The notes below the pieces were generated by a model, which saw nothing but the letters and a program-made list of their open reading frames with translations, made no database searches and was not told where the DNA came from. Of a stretch of DNA of 8,840 nucleotides, positions 1-5,354 are shown piece by piece. The translations under genes and the position numbers were made by a program. The stretch comes from JARROD01 sp037384225 (lineage in GTDB: Bacteria > Pseudomonadota > Gammaproteobacteria > Pseudomonadales > Cellvibrionaceae): contig JARROD010000182.1 in the NCBI GenBank assembly GCA_037384225.1, positions 1-8,840 on the forward strand, in the 5' to 3' direction. The stretch's first letter is position 1, and every line of letters starts with the position of its first letter.

Positions 1-796
1 TTTTTTCGTCCAGATCGAGGATGTAATACTTATTGATAAACGGCGGGATAATCAGCAACGGCACCTGGTAAACCTGCTCGGTAGCGGGCGAATACTGAAT
101 GAGTTGTATAAGTTCGTTTTCGTAAATAACTTTTCCCGGGGTGTATGCGAGTGTTTCTCCCACAGTAAATGCGTTGACATCAACCTGGTTGACTTTTAGC
201 GCTTCAAATGGGCTGCTTTCCAGGTCCCGAATGAAGTTATCTATGCCTTTGGCCAGGTTATCCCCTTTGGTTTCGAGAATTTCGCGACAGATTTCCGGGT
301 TGGTAAGAATATAGTTACTGGGAGAAAGCGAATTAATATATTGGCGGGTGTAAAATTTTAACTGTTGCGACAGTTTATTGTCCTTAAACTCCAGGGAGTC
401 GACAGTTTGCTGCAACAATTCGGCGTTGAGAAGATAGGATTGTTTGATAAAATTGAAAAACGGATTTTGCTTCCATTCTTCATCGACAAACCGGCCGTCA
501 CCTTTGGCTTCTTCCACGATCGAATCGAAATCACCTCCGGTCATGGCTTTAGCGGCGTTTTGCCATAAGTTGAGTTGCTTTTCCATGAAGCTCAGTTGCT
601 TTTGCAACACATCCCCCGGATCGACCTTAACACTTCGCGACAGCATCCCCATCATTCTATCGGTGTTAAGCAGTGGATTAACCTCCAGTTTTTTCCCCGA
701 TAGTAAGCGCAACAACAGATTATGCGTCAAATTATTCAGAACATCGCCAAATTTTTCCATATGCTGCAAAACTTCTGCTTGTTCACTCGAATTCAT
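1..796 (-). CDS. phaC: Class I-type poly(3-hydroxyalkanoate) synthase, N-terminal part (runs off left edge)
   Basis: PHA synthase polymerises (R)-3-hydroxyacyl-CoA into polyester storage granules in the cytoplasm. Reading the minus strand from the ATG at 796 gives 265 residues open to the window edge. They match the PhaC N-terminal domain: GRFVDEEWKQNPFFNF at residues 101-116, SPSNYILTNPE at 158-168, a TPGKVIYENELIQLIQYSP block at 219-237, and the start of the alpha/beta-hydrolase core at about 245-262 (LLIIPPFINKYYILDL). The catalytic cysteine box and the Asp/His residues lie outside the window, so activity cannot be judged. Class I synthases are usually near 590 residues, so a little under half is seen. 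An in-frame stop five codons upstream of the ATG fixes the 5' limit; a weak AGG lies about 10 nt before it. A second Met at residue 13 is possible. The intact frame and strong motif match make the family call secure. Confidence 0.95.
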   Translation of the reverse strand, partial: MNSSEQAEVLQHMEKFGDVLNNLTHNLLLRLLSGKKLEVNPLLNTDRMMGMLSRSVKVDPGDVLQKQLSFMEKQLNLWQNAAKAMTGGDFDSIVEEAKGDGRFVDEEWKQNPFFNFIKQSYLLNAELLQQTVDSLEFKDNKLSQQLKFYTRQYINSLSPSNYILTNPEICREILETKGDNLAKGIDNFIRDLESSPFEALKVNQVDVNAFTVGETLAYTPGKVIYENELIQLIQYSPATEQVYQVPLLIIPPFINKYYILDLDEK

Positions 797-882
797 ATCA
801 AAGACCTGTCAGGATTATTATTGCAGCGCTAGTTATTGAGCCCGAGTCCTGTGTTGACGCACTTCAAAATGCACGCGGACAC

Positions 883-908
883 ACAAAGCGCTTTGTTGCA
901 TAGCAACA
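883..908. repeat. 14-bp perfect palindrome overlapping a 6-bp-arm hairpin upstream of phaC
   Basis: Positions 883-896 read ACAAAGCGCTTTGT, identical to its reverse complement. Overlapping it, 894-908 reads TGTTGC-ATA-GCAACA, with 6-bp arms around 3 nt. The pair lies 87-112 bp upstream of the phaC start codon. A perfect 14-bp palindrome in a leader or promoter region is what a dimeric repressor site looks like, and the adjacent hairpin could form in the phaC leader RNA. No known operator is recognised here. Confidence 0.45.
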
Positions 909-1026
909 GTGTAGCAGCTTTACATGGTGCTTCATGGATAGACGCCACAGAACATTTCCGCCATACTGAAAAACGTCTAAAAAGCAGTCACACCGTCGAT
1001 ATTTACATGCAAATGCCAGCCTGGCC

Positions 1027-1054
1027 ATACTACCAAACTACAAATTACAGTAAA
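1027..1054 (-). promoter_or_regulatory. Weak candidate sigma-70 promoter for phaC
   Basis: On the minus strand TTTACT (1054-1049) is followed after 16 bp by TAGTAT (1032-1027). Each hexamer matches its consensus at four of six positions. This is the best pair I found in the region but it is weak, and other placements are possible. It would give a leader of about 220 nt containing the palindrome and hairpin at 883-908. Confidence 0.2.
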
Positions 1055-1136
1055 ACAACAGCGCGGGGGAGTATTATTACTATTTCACGTTTCAGGTGAG
1101 GTGCCATAGCGGAAATCACGCGGGAGGTTTAAAACC

Positions 1137-1217
1137 GGGACGTAGGAACGCGCACGTTCCGTAGGCAGCGGGTCCGCCTGAATCCGCCCCGGGGTCAGCA
1201 ACGGTGGTGCACGTCCC
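1137..1217 (-). repeat. GC-rich nested inverted repeats directly after fadA (possible 3' structure or dispersed repeat)
   Basis: The first seven bases after the fadA stop on the minus strand, GGGACGT (1217-1211), pair exactly with ACGTCCC (1143-1137). Inside lies a second perfect inverted repeat, GGAACG-CGCA-CGTTCC (1145-1160), and a repeated GGCGGA. Together they could fold into one outer stem enclosing hairpins at the 3' end of the fadBA mRNA. There is no T-run after the stem, so it is not a standard intrinsic terminator. It could instead stabilise the transcript end, or be a REP-like or MITE-like dispersed element. Confidence 0.4.
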
Positions 1218-2396
1218 TTAGTTTACCCGTTCCAAAATTGTGGTAATCCCCTGTCCCAGCCCAATACACATGGTAGCAACACCGAGTCTCGACCCTTTTT
1301 CCTGCATAACACTCAACAGGGTTCCGGTAATACGCACCCCGGAACACCCAAATGGATGTCCCAACGCGATGGCGCCGCCGTACTGGTTGACTTTTTCATC
1401 CACTTTATCGAGCAGTTCCAAATCCTTTAATACTGCCAGAGACTGGGCAGCGAAAGCCTCATTGAGCTCTAGGTGATCGATATTGTCCATAGTGAGGCCC
1501 GCCTGCCGTAAAGCTTTTTGCGTAGAAGGCACCGGTCCGTAGCCCATAATGGAAGGATCGACACCGGCCAGGGCCATGGAAACAATCCTGGCGATCGGTT
1601 GCAACCCCAGCGCGTTGGCCCGCTCAGCGGACATGACCAGCATCGCCGAAGCACCGTCGGTCACCTGGGAAGAACTTCCCGCCGTCACCGTGCCGCCCTT
1701 TGGGTTGAAAACAGGTTTGAGTGCCGCCAGCGTTTGCACTGTGGTTTCGGGACGAATGGTTTCATCCTGCTCAACCCGCGTTAAAACGCCGTCGGCATCA
1801 TGCCCTTCGACAGCGATGATCTCCCGGTCAAACTTTCCCTCCGCCCGGGCTTTGGCGGCCAATTGGTGGGACCTGGCACTGAAAGCGTCCATCTGCTCGC
1901 GAGTGATGCCGTGTAATAGGGCCAGGTATTCCGCCGTCAACCCCATAGAACCGGCCGCTTTGGCAACCGACAATCCCAACCGGGGATTAGGGTTCAACCC
2001 CTCATTCATATTGATATGCCCCATATGTTCTACACCGCCGACCAGGTAGACATCGCCGAGGCCGGCCATGATATTGGCGGCGGCGGTCTGCAACGCAGAC
2101 ATCGATGAACCGCACAGGCGGTTGACCGTTTGCGCGGGAAGGGCATGGGGCAGCCCCGCACACAGAACGATATTGCGGGCGATGTTAAATCCCTGTTCAT
2201 CCCGTTGCATCACACAACCCCAGATCACATCTTCGATAGTGGCCGGATCGAGCGTGGGGTTTCGGGCCAGCAGTCCATTGATAACCGCCGCGCTCAGATC
2301 ATCGGCGCGCAGATGGCGAAAACACCCGTTTTTTGCCCGCCCCATGGGACTGCGGGCATAGTCGACGATCACAGCATCTCTTGGATTCAAACTCAT
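1218..2396 (-). CDS. fadA: 3-ketoacyl-CoA thiolase, beta subunit of the fatty acid oxidation complex
   Basis: FadA carries out the last step of beta-oxidation: CoA-dependent cleavage of 3-ketoacyl-CoA to acetyl-CoA and a shortened acyl-CoA, as part of a heterotetramer with FadB in the cytoplasm. The product is 392 residues, close to the usual length. The nucleophilic Cys95 lies in NRLCGSSMSAL; the C-terminal thiolase motifs GHPFGCSG (His347) and MCIGLGQG (Cys377) are intact, as is the NEAFAAQ loop. It starts MSLNPRD like Pseudomonas FadA, and this ATG (2396) has a good AGGAGA Shine-Dalgarno at 2408-2403, so the in-frame ATG seven codons upstream is not preferred. It begins 30 nt after the fadB stop, the classic fadBA order, so the two are almost certainly cotranscribed. 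No missing key residues are seen. Confidence 0.97.
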   Translation of the reverse strand: MSLNPRDAVIVDYARSPMGRAKNGCFRHLRADDLSAAVINGLLARNPTLDPATIEDVIWGCVMQRDEQGFNIARNIVLCAGLPHALPAQTVNRLCGSSMSALQTAAANIMAGLGDVYLVGGVEHMGHINMNEGLNPNPRLGLSVAKAAGSMGLTAEYLALLHGITREQMDAFSARSHQLAAKARAEGKFDREIIAVEGHDADGVLTRVEQDETIRPETTVQTLAALKPVFNPKGGTVTAGSSSQVTDGASAMLVMSAERANALGLQPIARIVSMALAGVDPSIMGYGPVPSTQKALRQAGLTMDNIDHLELNEAFAAQSLAVLKDLELLDKVDEKVNQYGGAIALGHPFGCSGVRITGTLLSVMQEKGSRLGVATMCIGLGQGITTILERVN

Positions 2397-2426
2397 ATTC
2401 TTTCTCCTGTAATCCACTGAGCCCCA

Positions 2427-4577
2427 TCAGGCATAATAGTTTTTACCGGTAGCGGCTCGTTCGCGCATGCCTGCAGTAGGCTGGTAAAGTTTGCCCAGCC
2501 CGGCGTACTTATCGGCGGTATCACAGAAAACCTGCAACCCGATGGTATCGATCCAGCGCAGCACACCACCGCGGAAGGGAGGGAAACCAAGCCCGTAAAT
2601 CAAGCCCATATCCGCCTCCGCAACCGACGCCACAATGCCTTCCTCCACACAGCGAGCCAGTTCGGTCGCCATGGGAATCATGGTGCGGAAAATAATCTCC
2701 TGCTCGGAAAATTCGCGACGCTCACTCACATGGGGCTTGAGTAACGCGTAGGATTCGTCACTGACGACTTTCCTGGACCTGCCTTTTTTATCCGTTTCAT
2801 AGTTGTAAAATCCTTTGCCGTTTTTCTGCCCAAAGCGCTGCGCCTCATACATAACATCGGTGCAACCTTTAAAGCTTTTTTTCATGCGATCGGGGAAACC
2901 TTCAGCCAATACCGTTTCGCAGTGCACACTGGTATCTATGCCGACAACATCCAGTAAATAAGCCGGTCCCATGGGCCAGCCCCACTTTTCCATCACCCTG
3001 TCCAACTGCTGAAAATCAGCGCCGTCGCGAACCAGCAGTGAAAACCCGGCGAAGTAGGGAAACAGTACCCGGTTGATTAAAAATCCGGGGCAATCTTTCA
3101 CCACAATGGCTTTTTTGCCCAGGGTATTGGCATAGGCTACGGTGCGCGCGACCGCGGTATCCGACGTTTTTTTGCCGCGAATGACCTCAACCAGAGGCAT
3201 GGCGTGTACTGGATTAAAAAAATGCATTCCGCAGAAATTTTGCGGCCGCTGCAGAGCTTCGGCGAGGTAGCTAATGGAAATGGTCGATGTATTGGATGTA
3301 ACGATAGAATCCTCGGCGATTTTTGATTCCACTTCAGCCAAAACACTATGCTTTATTTTGGGATCTTCGATCACCGCCTCGACCACGACATCAACACTCT
3401 CGAACCCGTCGAAGCTCAGGGTGGGCTCGATGCGGGTCAAGACCGCCGCCATCTCCGCGACCGACATACGTCCGCGCTCCACCCTTTTCGACAATAACTT
3501 ACTGGCTTCCGACAACCCCAGATCAATACCGGTCTGGGCGATATCCTTCATTTTAATCGGCGTTCCTTTCAGTGCCGACTGGTAGGCGATACCGCCCCCC
3601 ATAATACCCGCCCCCAGCACGGCGGCCCGGGATATCTTTTTATCCGCCTGTTTTTCCCAACCTTTGGCTTTTTTGCCCACCAGTTGATCATTCAGGAAAA
3701 TACCTACGAGCGATTGCCCTACCTCTGTTTGAGCCATTTTGGTAAACGCTTCGGTCTCCAACGCAAGTGCCTCTTCGCGCCCCAGAGAAGCGGCTTTTTG
3801 CATGACTTTTACCGCCGTGACCGGCGCCGGATAATGGGCTCCCGCCTGCTCGGCGACAAAGGTTTTTGAAGTTTCAAACGCCATCAACGACTCGGTATCG
3901 TTGTGCCGCAAAGGCGCTTTCTTTTGCGCCCGACGCGCGCTGTAATCCAGCTTGCCGTCGATACAGCGTTGCAAAACCCGCAGGGCTGCATCGCGCAACA
4001 GCTCCGGCTGCACAACGCTATCGATTACGCCAACACTCTGGGCTTGCGCGGCAGCTTGATCCTTGGCCGAGGCGATCCACTCCACCGCTGTTTCCACCCC
4101 CGCCAGCCGAGGCAGACGCACAGTGCCGCCCCAACCCGGAATAAGCCCAAGCCGGGTTTCCGGAAAACCAACCCTGGCGGCGGTAGCGGCGACGCGATAA
4201 TCACAGGCGAGGCAGAACTCCAACCCGCCGCCCAGCGCAAAACCATTGATCGCCACCACCACGGGAACCGCCAGATCTTCAAGCCGGTTCAGGTTTTCAT
4301 TGTTTTTCGCCAAGTGACCGGATATCGCGTCCGGCCCCTGTTCAAATACGGCGCCAAACTCGGTAATATCAGCGCCAACAATAAAGGCGCCTTTGCCACT
4401 GGTGGCCAAAACGCCTTTCAGGCCGGGGGTATTTTCCAACGCCGCAATCGCCGCGCTCAAATCATTGACTGTCTGAATATCAAATTTGTTGACCGATTCA
4501 GCTTCCAAATCGAATCTCAGCTCCGCGATGCCGTGTTCCAACTGCCGCACCGTAATAGCTTTACCTTGGAATATCAT
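2427..4577 (-). CDS. fadB: Multifunctional fatty acid oxidation complex, alpha subunit (enoyl-CoA hydratase / 3-hydroxyacyl-CoA dehydrogenase)
   Basis: FadB hydrates 2-enoyl-CoA and oxidises the resulting 3-hydroxyacyl-CoA with NAD+, passing 3-ketoacyl-CoA to FadA. The 716-residue product has the expected domain order. The crotonase domain (about 1-190) has the oxyanion-hole stretch IVGADITEF (66-74) and the catalytic glutamates Glu120 (ALGGGLE) and Glu140 (GFPETRLG). A linker follows, then the NAD-binding Rossmann motif GAGIMGGG (322-329) and the dehydrogenase region with SNTSTISI (428-435) and catalytic His452 in GMHFFNPVH. The C-terminal dehydrogenase repeat carries the GFPPFRGG motif. The start at 4577 (MIFQGKAITVR) matches Pseudomonas FadB and has GAGGTCA 4-10 nt upstream; the frame stays open to an ATG at 4637, which lacks a Shine-Dalgarno. 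It is followed by fadA after 30 nt. Confidence 0.97.
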   Translation of the reverse strand: MIFQGKAITVRQLEHGIAELRFDLEAESVNKFDIQTVNDLSAAIAALENTPGLKGVLATSGKGAFIVGADITEFGAVFEQGPDAISGHLAKNNENLNRLEDLAVPVVVAINGFALGGGLEFCLACDYRVAATAARVGFPETRLGLIPGWGGTVRLPRLAGVETAVEWIASAKDQAAAQAQSVGVIDSVVQPELLRDAALRVLQRCIDGKLDYSARRAQKKAPLRHNDTESLMAFETSKTFVAEQAGAHYPAPVTAVKVMQKAASLGREEALALETEAFTKMAQTEVGQSLVGIFLNDQLVGKKAKGWEKQADKKISRAAVLGAGIMGGGIAYQSALKGTPIKMKDIAQTGIDLGLSEASKLLSKRVERGRMSVAEMAAVLTRIEPTLSFDGFESVDVVVEAVIEDPKIKHSVLAEVESKIAEDSIVTSNTSTISISYLAEALQRPQNFCGMHFFNPVHAMPLVEVIRGKKTSDTAVARTVAYANTLGKKAIVVKDCPGFLINRVLFPYFAGFSLLVRDGADFQQLDRVMEKWGWPMGPAYLLDVVGIDTSVHCETVLAEGFPDRMKKSFKGCTDVMYEAQRFGQKNGKGFYNYETDKKGRSRKVVSDESYALLKPHVSERREFSEQEIIFRTMIPMATELARCVEEGIVASVAEADMGLIYGLGFPPFRGGVLRWIDTIGLQVFCDTADKYAGLGKLYQPTAGMRERAATGKNYYA

Positions 4578-4580
4578 GAT

Positions 4581-4587
4581 TGACCTC
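4581..4587 (-). promoter_or_regulatory. Ribosome binding site that sets the fadB start
   Basis: GAGGTCA on the minus strand lies just upstream of the ATG at 4577, with AGG about 7 nt from the start codon. The alternative in-frame ATG at 4637 is preceded by GATGCTAACAAA, which has no Shine-Dalgarno. This favours the 716-residue protein over a 736-residue form. Confidence 0.7.
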
Positions 4588-4672
4588 GTTAATCCCTTGG
4601 CCGACCACAGGAGCAGGCCATAGATGTTATCTGTCATTTTGTTAGCATCACCCCGCGGGAGCGAAGGCTGCT

Positions 4673-4702
4673 AGTATAACGTCATTCAAACACTCGTTTA
4701 AA
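4673..4702 (-). promoter_or_regulatory. Candidate sigma-70 promoter of fadBA
   Basis: On the minus strand a good -10, TATACT (4678-4673), is preceded at 18 bp by TTTAAA (4702-4697), which matches the -35 consensus at four of six positions; a 17-bp placement gives TTAAAC. Transcription would start near 4666 and leave a leader of about 90 nt before fadB. The weak -35 lies inside a PsrA-like palindrome, so binding there would be expected to block RNA polymerase. This promoter implies that fadBA can be expressed separately from the upstream XRE/cupin gene. Confidence 0.5.
4685..4702. promoter_or_regulatory. PsrA-like fatty-acid-responsive operator over the fadBA promoter
   Basis: The plus strand reads TTCAAACACTCGTTTAAA. 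Its arms are TTnAAAC and GTTTnAA around a 4-bp centre, matching at six of seven arm positions. The published PsrA site in Pseudomonas is (G/C)AAAC-N2-4-GTTT(G/C); this site fits with N=4 except for A instead of G/C at the last position. PsrA is a TetR-family repressor released by long-chain fatty acids and is known to control fadBA in pseudomonads. No psrA gene is in the window, so the binding protein is inferred. Confidence 0.5.
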
Positions 4703-4704
4703 CC

Positions 4705-4728
4705 ACTGTTGGCAATATCGCCGACAGT
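4705..4728 (-). terminator. Imperfect hairpin at the end of the XRE/cupin gene (weak terminator candidate)
   Basis: Minus strand ACTGT-C-GGC-GATATT-GCC-A-ACAGT forms a stem of eight pairs with one C/A mismatch and a 6-nt loop. It begins at the stop codon of the XRE/cupin gene and is followed by GGTTTAAACG, which has no real T-run. It could end or slow transcription before the fadBA promoter, which follows a few bases later. Termination activity is doubtful without the U-tract. Confidence 0.3.
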
Positions 4729-5270
4729 CAGTTATGGATGGAAGTTACCACCACACAGTCGACGCTGCCGCGGTTGCGAAACCGGTGTGGCAGGTAGCGT
4801 TCAAAATAGTAGCCCTCGCCCGGCTCCAGGGTGCGCACCTGGCCGGCGACATAGGCCTCAATGCGCCCCTGAACAACAATACCACCCTCATCGCTCTCAC
4901 TGACCTGCATCGGACCTGTGTCGCTGCCCGGAGAATAAACCACATGTTTAATAGACATGGTGCGGCTGGATTGACTGCTCGACAGCATACGCCAACTGAT
5001 ACCACCGTCGGCCAGTTTCGACTCCACCATATCCTCCCTTCGGTAGAAGACATCGGTATCAGCATTCAGTTTCATGGTAAAAAAATCGGCAAGGCTCATG
5101 GGTACCCCATCGAGCACTCTTTGTAGAGAACTGACAGAGGGACTGACGCGCCCCTGCTCAATCATGGAAATAGTACTATTGGTGACACCCGCACGTTTCG
5201 CCAGTTCCCGTTGCGACCAACCGTTTAGCATGCGGACAATTTGTAGACGTGAGCCGACTTCCGTGTTCAT
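4728..5270 (-). CDS. XRE-family transcriptional regulator with C-terminal cupin domain (PuuR-like)
   Basis: This is a predicted DNA-binding regulator of 180 residues. An XRE/Cro helix-turn-helix covers about residues 6-64, with SQRELAKRAGVTNSTISMIEQ at its core, followed by a conserved VSPSVSSLQRVLDG stretch. The C-terminal half (about 105-178) is a single cupin barrel with the LEPGEGYYF turn and a LPHRFRN motif. The architecture matches PuuR and related regulators whose cupin senses a small ligand. In the first cupin motif the usual His position appears to be Ser/Glu (VSESDEGG), so metal binding may be reduced. I chose the ATG at 5270 because it gives the normal family N-terminus (MNTEVGSRLQ) and because the best promoter would start transcription near 5299, ruling out the upstream TTG at 5300. 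It lies between fabY and fadBA on the same strand and may control one or both. The ligand is unknown. Confidence 0.88.
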   Translation of the reverse strand: MNTEVGSRLQIVRMLNGWSQRELAKRAGVTNSTISMIEQGRVSPSVSSLQRVLDGVPMSLADFFTMKLNADTDVFYRREDMVESKLADGGISWRMLSSSQSSRTMSIKHVVYSPGSDTGPMQVSESDEGGIVVQGRIEAYVAGQVRTLEPGEGYYFERYLPHRFRNRGSVDCVVVTSIHN

Positions 5271-5305
5271 AGGGACTGCAAACTCCAAAAGCGTGACCAA
5301 GCAGT

Positions 5306-5335
5306 AATATAACTCAGTCGCCAGTAACTTCTCAA
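5306..5335 (-). promoter_or_regulatory. Sigma-70 promoter of the XRE/cupin regulator
   Basis: On the minus strand TTGAGA (5335-5330) and TATATT (5311-5306) each match consensus at five of six positions with an 18-bp spacer. Transcription would begin about 30 nt before the ATG at 5270. The 84-bp gap between this gene and the fabY stop shows no clear terminator hairpin, so some read-through from fabY is also possible. Confidence 0.55.
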
Positions 5336-5354
5336 TAAAGTGGCAAAATAAGGA

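Larger units (their letters stand above)
797..1217. other. 421-bp intergenic region between fadA and phaC (phaC promoter region)
   Basis: No convincing gene is seen on either strand. The half next to phaC (797-1100) is the expected place for the phaC promoter and leader; it holds a 14-bp palindrome and an overlapping hairpin near 883-908. The half next to fadA (1137-1217) is GC-rich and contains nested inverted repeats starting directly after the fadA stop. The size of the gap and these structures suggest that phaC has its own promoter rather than depending on fadBA read-through. That is inference. Confidence 0.6.

Noticed and set aside
444..839. 131-codon plus-strand open frame (and a shorter one at 365-568)
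   Set aside because: Antisense to phaC, which has clear family motifs on the minus strand.
1000..1030. Possible sigma-54 promoter (TGGCATTTGC on the minus strand)
   Set aside because: The GG and GC elements are far too close together for a -24/-12 promoter.
836..1099. 87-codon plus-strand frame in the fadA-phaC gap
   Set aside because: Begins with TTG, has no Shine-Dalgarno, and its product has no recognisable features; the region reads better as promoter and leader of phaC.
1145..1160. Intrinsic terminator for fadA at the GGAACG/CGTTCC hairpin
   Set aside because: The stem is perfect but is followed by ACGTCCCGG with no T-run, so it was described as a structured repeat instead.
1549..2049. 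166-codon plus-strand open frame
   Set aside because: Antisense to fadA; no domain seen and no ribosome binding site.
3903..4583. 226-codon plus-strand open frame
   Set aside because: Antisense to the N-terminal part of fadB; low-complexity Arg/Pro/Gln-rich product, a typical shadow of a GC-rich gene.
4578..4637. 20-residue N-terminal extension of FadB
   Set aside because: The ATG at 4637 lacks a ribosome binding site and the extension is not part of the FadB family; the ATG at 4577 has GAGGTCA and the family N-terminus.
5271..5300. Ten-residue extension of the XRE/cupin regulator from TTG at 5300
   Set aside because: The best promoter (TTGAGA-18-TATATT) would start transcription at about this base, and the family N-terminus begins at the ATG at 5270.
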